A stretch of 64,000 nucleotides of DNA from Candidatus Cloacimonadota bacterium (GTDB lineage Bacteria; UBA4055): the NCBI GenBank assembly GCA_002742935.1, contig PDON01000060.1, positions 1-64,000 of the forward strand, read 5' to 3'. A program made the position numbers and the translations under genes. The notes under the pieces were generated by a model that was not told where the DNA came from, searched no databases, and saw only the letters and a program-made list of their open reading frames with translations. Position 1 is the first letter of the stretch, and each line of letters starts with the position of its first letter. Positions 1 to 8,132 of the stretch are shown here, piece after piece.

Positions 1-99
1 GTAGTGCTAGACCTTGAAAATTATAGTAGTGGTGTTTACTACTCAAAATTGACAGTAAACAATAAAGTTGTTACGGCTAAACATGTTTATATAAGGTAG
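1..99 (+). CDS. C-terminal tail of a secreted protein with type IX sorting domain (5' truncated)
   Basis: An open frame enters from the left edge and stops with TAG at 97-99, giving the last 32 residues of a protein. The tail reads like the Por/type IX secretion C-terminal sorting domain: a Leu-Glu-x-Tyr-Ser-Ser-Gly-Val-Tyr-Tyr core, a short beta hairpin, then Thr-Ala-Lys-His and a terminal Ile-Arg. In the family the consensus is roughly sSGvYfy.l..g...ttKkmil.k. Such proteins are exported across the outer membrane and their tail is cleaved, so the match points to an FCB-group host. Only the tail is visible, so the catalytic or binding part is unknown. A hairpin terminator follows at once, which supports a real gene end. 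Confidence 0.6.
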   Translation, partial: VVLDLENYSSGVYYSKLTVNNKVVTAKHVYIR

Positions 100-130
100 C
101 TCTTTCTATCCAGAGCTATAATCTTTTTAA
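98..130 (+). terminator. Rho-independent terminator of the type IX cargo gene
   Basis: AGCTCT (98-103) and AGAGCT (112-117) form a 6-bp stem with an 8-nt loop, followed by a T-rich run ending near 130. It starts inside the stop codon of the upstream partial gene. Confidence 0.55.
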
Positions 131-195
131 AATAAACAGAAGGGGGCTTTTATGAAAAAGTGTAAAGCAAAGAAATTATGATAATTCACAATTCA

Positions 196-227
196 CCTGT
201 CTGCGTGCGTAACACGCACAGGTAGAC
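196..227. repeat. Short GC-rich palindromic repeat, copy 1
   Basis: A GC-rich island in AT-rich DNA. CCTGT-CTGCGTGCGT is followed by ACGCACAGG and AGAC, so GTGCGT can pair with ACGCAC. A near-identical copy lies at 2744-2774, with differences only in the loop and near the right end. It looks like a short dispersed intergenic palindrome (REP-like); its function is unknown. Confidence 0.5.
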
Positions 228-277
228 AATTCACCATTAAAACAATCTATTACTTTTATATCGAACTCAAGTTATCT

Positions 278-1531
278 CTAACTTTCTTGAAAGCTTTCAA
301 TCTTACCCATCTTTATAAGTAGTAGGATACCCGGAATTGCCAATATTGAACAGAGGATAAAAAACTGAAAATAGCTAATACTCTCAATCAACACTCCTGA
401 AAATCCCGAAAGAAATGTTCTTCCAAAAGAGGCTAAAGATGCAAATAGTGCGTATTGGGTAGCGGTAAATCTTCTATTTGTCATACCTGCCATAAAAGCT
501 ACCATGGCAGAAGTACCCATACCACTACTTAAATCCTCAAAAGCTATCACAGAGGTAAGAGCAAGTTTTGTAGGTAAAAGTGTCAAAATAGATAAAAATG
601 CTGTTGAGATTGCCTGTAAAAAACCAAAAGCCCAAAGAGATTTGTATATACCTATTTTAAAGATAACCCAACCCCCAATAAAGAGACCTGCCATAGAGGA
701 TAAAAAGCCGATACCTTTAGTAACCTCAGCTATTGTTTTATTATCAAATCCAACATCTACATAATAGGCTCCAAGCATAGATCCGGCTATTGAATCACCC
801 ATTTTAAAGAAGATTACAAACATAAGTATCCAAATTGCAAATGGTCTTGTTAAAAACTCCTTAAAAGGTTCAATTACAGCCTCCTCAATTGTAGAAGGAG
901 GTTTTCCTTCCATTTTAGGTTCATTACAGATATAGGTTGCAAATATACCAACAATCATTAAAGCTGCCATTAAAAGGAACATTTGGTTAAATGAAAAATC
1001 CAAAGTTTTAGGATCAACTGCCCAGAGACCAAATCCGGAAGCCATCAACATACCCACCCTGTAACCGTAAACACCTATACTGGCACCAATACCAAGCTCA
1101 CTATCAGGTAAAATTTCCCTTCTGTAGGCATCAACAGCTATATCTTGAGTAGCACTAAATATACAGAGAATAGTTCCCATTAGTACCAGATATGGAACAG
1201 AAACAACAGGATCTCCTAAACTTATGAGAATAAGGGAAATTACCAATCCAAGTTGGGTTATAATGAGCCAAGATCTTCTTCTACCCATTTTAAAAGGGAT
1301 AAATCTATCCAAGAGGAAAGACCACATAAAGTTAAAAGTATACGGTATTGTAATCCAGGAGAAGTATCCAATTGTGGAGAGATCAACACCCTCTCTTCTC
1401 ATCCATATTTTTAGAGTTGAGTAGAGAAGCATTATGGGAAGACCACTACTAAACCCAAGCAAAAAAACTATAATCATTCTCTTACTTCTAAGAGATTTTA
1501 TTAAATCGATAAAATTTGTACTACCGGACAT
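278..1531 (-). CDS. ampG: AmpG-family (PAT) MFS permease
   Basis: Polytopic inner-membrane protein of 417 residues with about 12 hydrophobic segments. The order of motifs is that of AmpG/PAT permeases: an N-terminal GFSSGLPIMLLYSTLKIWM stretch (about residues 26-45), SATQDIAVDAYRREIL (about 125-140), a G-x-x-x-G-Y-R-V-G-M segment, and a late A-F-E-D-L-S-S-G-M-G-T-S-A-M-V-A-F segment (about 330-346). AmpG carries anhydro-muropeptides into the cytoplasm for cell-wall recycling. Related PAT members carry acetyl-CoA or siderophores, so the substrate is inferred. The start ATG has AGAAGG just upstream. The lipoprotein gene ends only 13 bp upstream, so the two are probably co-transcribed. Confidence 0.82.
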   Translation of the reverse strand: MSGSTNFIDLIKSLRSKRMIIVFLLGFSSGLPIMLLYSTLKIWMRREGVDLSTIGYFSWITIPYTFNFMWSFLLDRFIPFKMGRRRSWLIITQLGLVISLILISLGDPVVSVPYLVLMGTILCIFSATQDIAVDAYRREILPDSELGIGASIGVYGYRVGMLMASGFGLWAVDPKTLDFSFNQMFLLMAALMIVGIFATYICNEPKMEGKPPSTIEEAVIEPFKEFLTRPFAIWILMFVIFFKMGDSIAGSMLGAYYVDVGFDNKTIAEVTKGIGFLSSMAGLFIGGWVIFKIGIYKSLWAFGFLQAISTAFLSILTLLPTKLALTSVIAFEDLSSGMGTSAMVAFMAGMTNRRFTATQYALFASLASFGRTFLSGFSGVLIESISYFQFFILCSILAIPGILLLIKMGKIESFQES

Positions 1532-1544
1532 ACAACACCTTCTA

Positions 1545-2174
1545 TTATTCTCTAACCTTCTTTAAGATAAACAGAACCTCTTTATCTCCATAAAAACCTT
1601 CAATCTTCTCAATACCTCTACTAGATATATAGTAATTTAGGTCTCTGCTCTCCTCACTATAGTACTCACTCTCCCCAATGTAAGATGAGATAAAAACCCT
1701 TATAACATCTACCTCTTTTCCCTCGACATCTAAAAGTTCATAACTGTGGGAATAAACAGTTACACTGTTCAAATCTGTGATATATCCAATTAGAGGATTA
1801 TCGTAATCTGTCATAATAATAGGAGTAGGATATTCATGAAAAGAGTTGTTTGAAATACCCTCAGAGTAACCCCACTCAATAAGCTTACTATTATCTACAC
1901 TCCAATATCTCATAGTTTCAAAATCCGGATCTTCCGTAAAAAGTTTAAAATCAGAGATCTTTGTAAGGAGCATACCGTTATTAAATTCACTACCCATATT
2001 AACTAGAGAATCAAGAGTTGTATAGCCATCTACCGTAACCTCATAGATCCAAGCTTTATGCTCTAGAGGAAACTCTCCAATTGCTATAACTCTACCATCT
2101 GTTGGAGAACTGCAAGAGATGAGAATGGAGAAAATAACAATTGATATAAATATTTTTAATCTATTAAATTTCAT
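1545..2174 (-). CDS. Predicted lipoprotein of unknown function
   Basis: Encodes 209 residues starting MKFNRLKIFISIVIFS followed by the lipobox ILISC, so the mature protein begins at Cys about 21 and is lipid-anchored. An ATG 12 bp further upstream (2186) is in frame, but a GGGG Shine-Dalgarno stretch overlaps it and sits 7 nt before the ATG at 2174, so the shorter form is preferred. The rest is beta-strand-rich, with many aromatic and acidic residues and no motif I recognise. It precedes ampG in a tight pair, which hints at an envelope role, but nothing in the sequence defines it. Confidence 0.72.
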   Translation of the reverse strand: MKFNRLKIFISIVIFSILISCSSPTDGRVIAIGEFPLEHKAWIYEVTVDGYTTLDSLVNMGSEFNNGMLLTKISDFKLFTEDPDFETMRYWSVDNSKLIEWGYSEGISNNSFHEYPTPIIMTDYDNPLIGYITDLNSVTVYSHSYELLDVEGKEVDVIRVFISSYIGESEYYSEESRDLNYYISSRGIEKIEGFYGDKEVLFILKKVRE

Positions 2175-2286
2175 ATAAAACCCCATTTTTATGTAAAAAA
2201 GTTATACAGAACAAATTAAATTTAAGCAAAAAATCTTACAATTTGTAAATAAATTACAGAAAATTTGATTTCCCCATTAATCCTAG

Positions 2287-2655
2287 CTTCTCGAAGAATA
2301 CAACACTTTTGACAAGTTTGGAAAAAGTTTTAAGATTTTTTTCAAAATCTATAAACTTTTTATTGGCACTTCTTTTGTAGCCAAAAGAAACAAAAGCTCT
2401 TCTTTTTCTTATCAAAAAGAAGCAAAAACATAATTGGGGCATAAAGCCCTGAGTTACTTACCATTATTGATGATGAAGGCTCAAACCCTTGTCGGGTTTG
2501 CCGATTCCACCGCTATATCGGAAACTGTTATTTGGAATGGGATATTAGTTGTTTCCGATCTAGAGGATACATCGGTAATGGAGGTTTGCTCTACATCCTT
2601 CTTTTGGTAAGATTCCAAGTTTACCTGTTTCGACAGAGTTAACCGATATAGCTAT
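2287..2655. repeat. Long structured intergenic repeat, copy 1 (inverted partner at 52519-52885)
   Basis: This non-coding stretch matches the reverse complement of 52519-52885 over almost its whole length, with scattered substitutions and small indels. It holds a chain of stem-loops whose arms are kept in both copies: CTTTTG/CAAAAG (2372-2387), CTTCTTTTT/AAAAAGAAG (2399-2422), GGGC/GCCC (2437-2449), AAACCC/GGGTTT (2483-2499), CCGAT/ATCGG (2501-2521) and TCGGAAAC/GTTTCCGA (2518-2558). Short frames of 62-71 codons inside both copies share residues, but only as expected from shared DNA. It may be a REP/MITE-like element or a structured RNA. Confidence 0.8.
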
Positions 2656-2743
2656 TTAGGCTATCTAGGTTTCTTATTTTTTAATAAAAGAAGCAAAATA
2701 ATAAGGAGATCAAACTCCCACCTCCGTCCTCGGTCTCCGGTCT

Positions 2744-2774
2744 CCTGTCTGCGTGCGTGGCACGCACAGGCAGA
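2744..2774. repeat. Short GC-rich palindromic repeat, copy 2
   Basis: Copy of the palindrome at 196-227 (CCTGTCTGCGTGCGT, two-base loop change, then CACGCACAGG and CAGA). Both copies are intergenic. The surrounding stretch 2656-2976 otherwise shows no gene. Confidence 0.5.
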
Positions 2775-2976
2775 TCCCTCTTCTGCCTTTCACTTTCTTG
2801 CTCTTTTACCTAAAAGCTTAATTCAACAGAATTGCTTTATACCTGCTCTTTTTTATATCCTCAAAAATATCTTATGGTGTATTGATATCCCCCTCAATAA
2901 AATTATATGATGTGATGGATGTTCATCATCAATAGAATGTATGAATAGAAAAAGGACAGATAGAAGATCTGCCCCC

Positions 2977-3193
2977 AGACTGTCAATAAACTTCCCATTA
3001 CTGCATCATCAATTTTTTCTGCAATGGATTACCTAGTATTTCTAGGCTAAAATACCATAAAAAAATGAACATAAAACTTTATCAGAATCCTTTAAACATC
3101 TCCCCTACAAGATTAGCCAAAATAAAGAGTTTCGAGAAGCGAGTAGTACAAGGCGAGTTAAATTTGAGTAGCGGAGCTTACAATTAGTAAGTG
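2977..3193. repeat. Tandem intergenic repeat, unit 1
   Basis: Begins with AGACTGTCAATAAACTTCCC and ends with a TTCGAGAAGCGAGTAGTACA-type tail plus TAGTAAGTG. It is repeated almost base for base at 3194-3390. Unit 1 carries an extra stretch of about 27 nt (near 3027-3053) that unit 2 lacks. No coding frame. Together with 2187-2976 this explains the 1.2-kb gap without a gene between the lipoprotein gene and ispG. Confidence 0.75.
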
Positions 3194-3390
3194 AGACTGT
3201 CAATAAACTTCCCATTACTGCATCATCAATTTTTTTCTGCAATGGATCCCATAAAAAAAATGAACATAAAACTTTATCAGAATCCTTTAAACATCTCCCC
3301 TAAAAGATTAACCAAAAATAAAGAGTTTCGAGAAGCGAGTAGTACAAGGCGAGTTAAATTTGAGTAGCGGAGCTTACGATTAAGTAAGTG
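3194..3390. repeat. Tandem intergenic repeat, unit 2
   Basis: Second unit of the tandem pair (offset 217 bp from unit 1), sharing the AACATAAAACTTTATCAGAA and GAGTAGCGGAGCTTAC blocks. Its right end forms the left half of a large palindrome that runs into the 3' end of ispG. Confidence 0.75.
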
Positions 3391-3444
3391 AGCAACGGAA
3401 AATTTAACTCAACGCAGTAATACGAAGCTTATCGAGACTCTTTA
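3319..3444. repeat. Large nested palindrome reaching into the ispG 3' end
   Basis: Nested inverted arms share one centre: TAAAGAGT (3319-3326) with ACTCTTTA (3437-3444), GAGTTAAATT (3351-3360) with AATTTAACTC (3401-3410), and CTTAC (3373-3377) with GTAAG (3384-3388). The outer right arm encodes the last codons of ispG. It could fold as a cruciform or as a terminator-like RNA at the end of the ispG transcript. Confidence 0.6.
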
Positions 3445-4517
3445 GACATTTTTTTTATTTCTTGAACAAGAACATCCGCAGCCTCACTCTCCTTTATCTT
3501 CTTGACAACCTTACCCTTAACAAAGAGAAGAGCTTCCTTTCTTCCACATGCAATTCCGAGATCTGCCTCTTTAGATTCTCCAGGACCGTTTACTGCACAA
3601 CCCATTATAGCTATGTTTAAATTTGGATCCAGCTTCTCTTTTTCCAACCTTTTTTCAACCTTATCTACAATAGAGGCTAGATCAACATCAGTCCTGCCAC
3701 AGGTTGGACATGATATAATATTAACACCACCTGATTTAAGGTGTAGGGATTTTAAGATCTGTTTAGCAACCTTTATTTCCTGATTTACATCTCCTGTTAA
3801 AGAAACCCTGATGGTATCCCCTATACCCTCGGCAAGTAGAGTACCTATACCAATACTGGATTTTATTGAACCAATGTTGTAAGCTCCCGCTTCTGTTACA
3901 CCTAAGTGAAGAGGATAATCAAATATTTTTGCAACCTCTCTGTAAACTTGAATCATAAATAAAACATCTGAAGATTTAAGGGAAAGGATTAGATCCTCAA
4001 AACCCTCCTTATCAAAATAGCCGAGAGATCTTTTCATACTCTCAACCATCCCTTTAGGAGTTACACCTCCATACTTGTCAACAAGATCCCTTTCTAAAGA
4101 TCCTGAATTAACACCAACCCTTATGGAAACACCATTCTGTTTACAAGCCCTAATAACCTCTTTGGTTTTAGCCTCTCCCCCAATGTTGCCGGGATTGATT
4201 CTAATCTTGTCAATACCGTTATCAATAGCGGCTAAAGCCATTCTATAATCAAAATGGATATCCCCTACCAGAGGTATATTTATCCTTCTTTTTATCTCCT
4301 TGACAGCTTTGGCAGCTTCAAGAGTTGGAATAGTTACTCTAACAAGCTGACAACCAACCTCTTCAAGACCTAAAATCTGCTCTACAGTCCTTTCAATATT
4401 TTCAGTTTTAGTATTACACATTGACTGGATAACAATATCATGTTCTGAACCTACCCAAATATCTCCAACCTTAACAGATCTTGTTTTTCTTCGTGGTATT
4501 ACCAAATGGGAACTCAT
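3429..4517 (-). CDS. ispG: 4-hydroxy-3-methylbut-2-en-1-yl diphosphate synthase (flavodoxin/ferredoxin)
   Basis: A 362-residue enzyme of the MEP isoprenoid pathway that reductively opens methylerythritol cyclodiphosphate to HMBPP. The N-terminal TIM barrel shows IQSMCNTKTENIERTVEQI, P-L-V-G-D-I-H-F-D-Y-R and KIRINPGNIG. The C-terminal half carries the [4Fe-4S] ligands in I-S-C-P-T-C-G-R and MGCAVNGPGE. The length fits the short, single-barrel bacterial form without the insert found in some Bacteroidetes and plants. The last codons lie inside a palindromic repeat, so the tail KESR may be recent. It is transcribed away from manA, from the gap 4518-4686. Confidence 0.95.
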   Translation of the reverse strand: MSSHLVIPRRKTRSVKVGDIWVGSEHDIVIQSMCNTKTENIERTVEQILGLEEVGCQLVRVTIPTLEAAKAVKEIKRRINIPLVGDIHFDYRMALAAIDNGIDKIRINPGNIGGEAKTKEVIRACKQNGVSIRVGVNSGSLERDLVDKYGGVTPKGMVESMKRSLGYFDKEGFEDLILSLKSSDVLFMIQVYREVAKIFDYPLHLGVTEAGAYNIGSIKSSIGIGTLLAEGIGDTIRVSLTGDVNQEIKVAKQILKSLHLKSGGVNIISCPTCGRTDVDLASIVDKVEKRLEKEKLDPNLNIAIMGCAVNGPGESKEADLGIACGRKEALLFVKGKVVKKIKESEAADVLVQEIKKMSKESR

Positions 4518-4686
4518 ATATCAACTCCAAATTACTACTATAATAGTTTTATATTTTAAACACTTCAATATAATAAAATTTATCGATTATTTTAGAGTAA
4601 AATTCTTTACTTATCACTATAATAATATTAACTTTCAACGAATTTGTTTCCAATCTATGTAAAATTTTAAATTTATGAGGTTATAA

Positions 4687-5628
4687 ATGAAAAAGTATCC
4701 TATAATATTTAAGCCATACCTTGTGGAAAAAGTCTGGGGTGGAGAAAAATTAAAAGAGTTTGGTAAAAAAGTTGATAAAAACATTGGTGAAAGTTGGGAG
4801 ATCTCCTGCCGTAAAGAGTGGAACTCCACAATACTAAACGGAGAGTATAAGGGTAAAAATATATCATATTTAATGGAAAATTACCAAATGGAGTTTTTTG
4901 GTTACAGCTTTGATAAATTTCCTCTACTTATAAAATTTTTAGATATAAATGATAAACTTTCGGTTCAGGTACACCCTGATGATAAATATGCTCAGGAAAA
5001 AGAGAATGATTTTGGAAAGTTTGAAACATGGTATATAATGGATGCAAGTGAAGATGCAACCATCATTGCCGGTCTTTCAGATAAATTTAAAAATATTAAA
5101 GATCTAAAGAACAAGCTTAAAAAAGGTGATGATTCTCCTCTTAAAAAGGTTAAAGTTAAAAAGGGTGATTTCCTCACAATTGAACCGGGTTTAGTCCATG
5201 CGACTATTGAGGGATTTATCCTAATATCTGAAATCCAACAAAACTCTGATACAACTTATAGGTTGTATGATTTTAATAGAGTTGATTCAGAAGGTAAAAA
5301 GAGAGAGCTACATTTGACAAAAGCCGGAGAGGTTATAAATCCAAGCCTATCCTCCACAATTCTCAGTACTGAAGATATTGAAATTGAGAACGGTATCTTA
5401 GAGCTTTCATCATCGGAGTTTTTCAGGGTATCAAAGATTAAACTAAACAATACTCTTGAGCTTTTTGATGATAAATTCTCAATAATGATGATAATTTCAG
5501 GAGATTTGGAGCTTAAAGACTCATTAAATAGTTTCAGATTTAAAAAAGGTGATACCTTTATGCTCCCGGCTAATTACAGCTACTCAATCAGTTCTGATAA
5601 TTGTGAAATTATATATGTAACTCTTTAA
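4687..5628 (+). CDS. manA: Mannose-6-phosphate isomerase, class I
   Basis: A 313-residue cytosolic zinc enzyme interconverting mannose-6-P and fructose-6-P, which feeds GDP-mannose and surface glycan synthesis. Visible landmarks are the N-terminal KPYLVEKVWGG, metal ligands in S-V-Q-V-H-P-D-D (about 97-104), the Glu in K-F-E-T-W-Y, and the His in G-L-V-H-A-T (about 179-184), followed by R-L-Y-D-F-N-R. The cupin-like C-terminal domain completes the short bacterial form. The start ATG follows a TTATGAGGTTATAA context. The last 60 bp and the downstream flank recur in degraded form at 8133-8285, so the locus seems to have been the site of a duplication. Confidence 0.92.
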   Translation: MKKYPIIFKPYLVEKVWGGEKLKEFGKKVDKNIGESWEISCRKEWNSTILNGEYKGKNISYLMENYQMEFFGYSFDKFPLLIKFLDINDKLSVQVHPDDKYAQEKENDFGKFETWYIMDASEDATIIAGLSDKFKNIKDLKNKLKKGDDSPLKKVKVKKGDFLTIEPGLVHATIEGFILISEIQQNSDTTYRLYDFNRVDSEGKKRELHLTKAGEVINPSLSSTILSTEDIEIENGILELSSSEFFRVSKIKLNNTLELFDDKFSIMMIISGDLELKDSLNSFRFKKGDTFMLPANYSYSISSDNCEIIYVTL

Positions 5629-5720
5629 ATTATATTTTTTTGAATTTTGGGATTATTCTCACTAACTTACCTATGTGGAAAAGGTGTTTGGGAAATACCG
5701 AATTTATTAGTTTGGAAAAG
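5568..5720 (+). repeat. manA 3' end and flank, intact copy of a direct duplication
   Basis: From GGCTAATTACAGCTACTCAA in the end of manA through the downstream gap to GGAAAAGAGA. The same order of blocks recurs at 8133-8285 in the same orientation, including a stretch of ATTATATTTTTTTGAATTTT. Confidence 0.75.
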
Positions 5721-5786
5721 AGACCAAAGAGGTTGGAATAAATATCTTGAAAAAAGTTTTGTATGAAAGGTTGAGTAAATAATAAT

Positions 5787-6071
5787 ATGATATTAGTTTT
5801 AGTAGAACATTACCTTGACAAATCAGGCAAAGAATATTTTGACAAGTGGATAAATGAAGTCAGAATAATTTTGAATAAATTCAAAGGATTCCAATCCATT
5901 GAAAAATTAGAAGATCTAGAAGATAAGGAAAGAACTCTTCTGCTATTAAAATTTGAAAACATTGAATTATTGAGAGAATGGTCAAGCAGTCAGGAACATA
6001 ATAATATGCTAAAACTTCTTGAAAAACATATGGTAAAAAAACAAAAATCTCAAATTCTAAGAAAATTGTGA
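5787..6071 (+). CDS. Small protein resembling the ABM/dimeric alpha-beta barrel family
   Basis: Encodes 94 residues. The pattern is beta1 (ILVLVEHYL), a long helix (KEYFDKWINEVRIILNKF), beta2 with K-G-F-Q-S-I-E-K-L, beta3 (RTLLLLKFEN), then a helix with R-E-W-S-S-S-Q-E-H. This is the layout of antibiotic-biosynthesis-monooxygenase-like dimeric ferredoxin-fold proteins (PF03992 type). The substrate is unknown, and the assignment rests on secondary-structure pattern rather than a catalytic motif. It is the first gene of the block enclosed by the duplicated manA tail. No strong ribosome binding site precedes the ATG. Confidence 0.5.
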   Translation: MILVLVEHYLDKSGKEYFDKWINEVRIILNKFKGFQSIEKLEDLEDKERTLLLLKFENIELLREWSSSQEHNNMLKLLEKHMVKKQKSQILRKL

Positions 6072-6271
6072 TCTATTAAAAGGAAGCCTGCCACTAATAA
6101 AGTGCATAAATAATAGCGGTTCAATCGCATAATCCAATGTTAAGGCATTCTAAACCACTAAACCTTATTTATAATTTTTTTTGCGTAAATTAAAAAAATT
6201 AAAACAAGTCTGAATTATTTTTAATCCCCTACTAATCACAGTAGACCGTTAGCCATAAGAAAAGAGAAATA

Positions 6272-6997
6272 ATGAGTAAGGAAAAAACCAGAATATCAAG
6301 ATTGATTTCGATTTTAACACAATTACAATCCAAACGAATGATAACAGCAAGGGAAATTGCCGAAAAACATAAGGTAAGTATAAGGACTGTTTATCGTGAT
6401 ATTCGAACACTCGAACAAGCAGGAGTTCCAATCGGAACGGAAGAAGGGAAAGGGTACTTTTTAGTGGAAGGCTATCGTATTCCCCCTGTTATGTTTACCG
6501 AAACAGAAGCTAATGCCTTAATAACTGCCGAGAAACTGATATTAAAGAATAAAGACCACTCTTTTACTTCAGAATATCAAAATGCAATTGCCAAAATAAA
6601 ATCCGTTTTACCTTATTCCCAAAAAGGGAAAATAGAGTTTTTAACTGAAAGAATCCATTTTAGAAATAATATTGAAAATCTCAAAACAAGTGATTACTTA
6701 ATGGTTATTCAATCTGCAATCTCTAACTTTAATGTTATTGAAATTGAATACCACTCTTTGCAAGGGGATAATACCAAACGCACCATAGAACCTTTTGCAC
6801 TTTACAGCACACAAGATAATTGGCTATTAATTGCAATGTGCAGACTAAGAAATGATTTTAGGGTATTTCGGTTAGACCATATCCAAAAATTGGTTGTTCA
6901 TAACCAACACTTTGAACCTCAAAAAATAACATTGCAGGAGTATTTTGAACTATGTAGAAAAAAATGTTTAACCACCCCTGACATACCTTTGTCATAA
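6272..6997 (+). CDS. YafY-type transcriptional regulator, HTH plus WYL domain
   Basis: A 241-residue DNA-binding regulator. Residues about 5-60 form a DeoR-like winged helix (TAREIAEKHKVSIRTVYRDI, then L-E-Q-A-G-V-P-I). Residues about 140-225 form a WYL domain with the strands IEIEYHSLQG, RTIEPFALYS and a D-N-W-L-L-I-A segment in place of the literal WYL. WYL domains sense ligands, often nucleotides, in stress and defence contexts. The GyrI-like and DUF1801 genes follow directly, the usual company of such YafY regulators in Bacteroidota. A TATCTTTG box follows the stop codon, so the next genes may have their own promoter. Confidence 0.88.
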   Translation: MSKEKTRISRLISILTQLQSKRMITAREIAEKHKVSIRTVYRDIRTLEQAGVPIGTEEGKGYFLVEGYRIPPVMFTETEANALITAEKLILKNKDHSFTSEYQNAIAKIKSVLPYSQKGKIEFLTERIHFRNNIENLKTSDYLMVIQSAISNFNVIEIEYHSLQGDNTKRTIEPFALYSTQDNWLLIAMCRLRNDFRVFRLDHIQKLVVHNQHFEPQKITLQEYFELCRKKCLTTPDIPLS

Positions 6998-7005
6998 GCA
7001 AGGTC

Positions 7006-7013
7006 TATCTTTG
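7006..7013 (+). promoter_or_regulatory. TAnnTTTG box (Bacteroidota-type -7 element)
   Basis: An exact TATCTTTG lies 31 bp before the GyrI-like start, just after the WYL gene. The Bacteroidota primary sigma factor prefers TAnnTTTG at -7. The matching -33 TTTG is not well spaced here, so the call is tentative. Confidence 0.35.
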
Positions 7014-7043
7014 TAATATCAATAATAAAAAAATGGATTTAAG

Positions 7044-7502
7044 ATGGAGAAAATAAACATTGAAACATTTACCGTAATCGGTATTTCTGTAAGAACGACT
7101 AATGAAAATGGGCAATCAGCCAAAGATATTGGAGCCCTGTGGAATAAATTTATGTCAGAAGGTATTTTGAACCAAATTCCAAACAAAATAGATAATACCA
7201 TTTATTCTATTTACACCGAATATCAAGGCGATTATACTCAACCTTATACTGCAATTTTGGGTTGCAGAGTTAAAAGTACAGATCTTATCCCCAATGGAAT
7301 GGTTGCAAAAACCATTAAGGGAGGTAATTATGCAAAATTTGTTGCCAAAGGTGATTTAACCAAAGGTGCTATTTATGAAGAATGGTCTAAGATTTGGAAT
7401 ACTGACTTAGACAGATTATACACGGAAGATTTTGAAATATATGGCGAAAAAGCACAAAATCCGACAGATGCAGAAGTAGAAATTTTAGTTGCTGTTAAAT
7501 GA
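7044..7502 (+). CDS. GyrI-like/effector-binding domain protein
   Basis: A 152-residue stand-alone effector-binding domain. It has the AraC-E-bind/GyrI pattern: an initial strand TFTVIGISVRT, a helix with I-G-A-L-W-N-K-F-M-S-E, the strand NTIYSIYTEYQ, Y-T-A-I-L-G-C-R-V, the strand G-G-N-Y-A-K-F-V-A-K-G-D and the final E-I-L-V-A-V-K. The fold (two SHS2 repeats) binds small hydrophobic or cationic molecules, and stand-alone members serve as ligand carriers or hydrolases. The stop overlaps the start of the DUF1801 gene by 4 bp (ATGA), showing co-translation. Its partner is probably the upstream WYL regulator. Confidence 0.8.
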   Translation: MEKINIETFTVIGISVRTTNENGQSAKDIGALWNKFMSEGILNQIPNKIDNTIYSIYTEYQGDYTQPYTAILGCRVKSTDLIPNGMVAKTIKGGNYAKFVAKGDLTKGAIYEEWSKIWNTDLDRLYTEDFEIYGEKAQNPTDAEVEILVAVK

Positions 7503-7936
7503 GAAAAATGAGAAAATTGAAAATAACAACAAATCCTCAATTTGAGGAAAAGTTAGAAACCTATCCTGATTTTGTTAGAGATAAATTGAAAGATTTAAGG
7601 GCATTAGTAATTGAAACTGCCGAAGAAATTCCGGAGATTACAGATTTGGAAGAGACTTTAAAATGGGGAGAACCGAGTTTCTTAACAAAAACAGGAAGTA
7701 CTTTGCGAATGGATTGGAAAAAAAAGACCCCAAACCAATATCAAATCTATTTTAAATGCACAAGTAGGTTGGTGGAAACTTTTAAATTGGTGTTTGGAGA
7801 GTTATTTGAATATGAAAAAAACAGAGCTATAATTTTTCAGCTAGACCAAGAGATACCTGTTACAGAACTGAAAAAATGTATAAGAGCAACTTTAATGTAT
7901 CATAAAGTAAAAGATGATTTAACATTGGGTCTCTAA
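7499..7936 (+). CDS. DUF1801-domain protein
   Basis: Encodes 145 residues. The DUF1801 (YdhG/Fra-like) signature is visible: an N-terminal helix F-V-R-D-K-L-K-D-L-R-A-L-V, then L-E-E-T-L-K-W-G-E-P-S-F, then R-M-D-W-K-K-K-T-P-N-Q-Y-Q-I-Y-F, and a C-terminal L-K-K-C-I-R-A-T-L-M-Y-H. No biochemical role is established for the family. The first ATG overlaps the upstream stop; an ATG 9 bp downstream is possible. It ends the three-gene set that the WYL regulator heads. Confidence 0.8.
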   Translation: MRKMRKLKITTNPQFEEKLETYPDFVRDKLKDLRALVIETAEEIPEITDLEETLKWGEPSFLTKTGSTLRMDWKKKTPNQYQIYFKCTSRLVETFKLVFGELFEYEKNRAIIFQLDQEIPVTELKKCIRATLMYHKVKDDLTLGL

Positions 7937-8132
7937 GTTGCCGGTGGATGAGATTGTATATACTCCTTTTGAGTTACCTCATACTTACCTATATAAAAAT
8001 CATCAACAATAGTATAAGTAATCTTTTTTGATTATTCAACTTATATATAATCTCATTTGAGGGTGGAATATCAATAACCTCTGTCCTCTACCCTAAGTTT
8101 CTCGAAGAGCTCAATTGTATAGATCAGATCAC

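Noticed and set aside
151-180. Nine-codon frame after an AGAAGGGGG stretch, as a leader peptide
   Set aside because: No attenuator-like hairpin or plus-strand gene follows; the next gene is on the minus strand. It may be the broken start of a lost gene.
2254-2442. 62-residue frame on the minus strand
   Set aside because: It lies within the structured repeat. Its similarity to a 71-residue frame at 52701-52916 follows from the DNA repeat, no ribosome binding site is seen and the flanking residues diverge.
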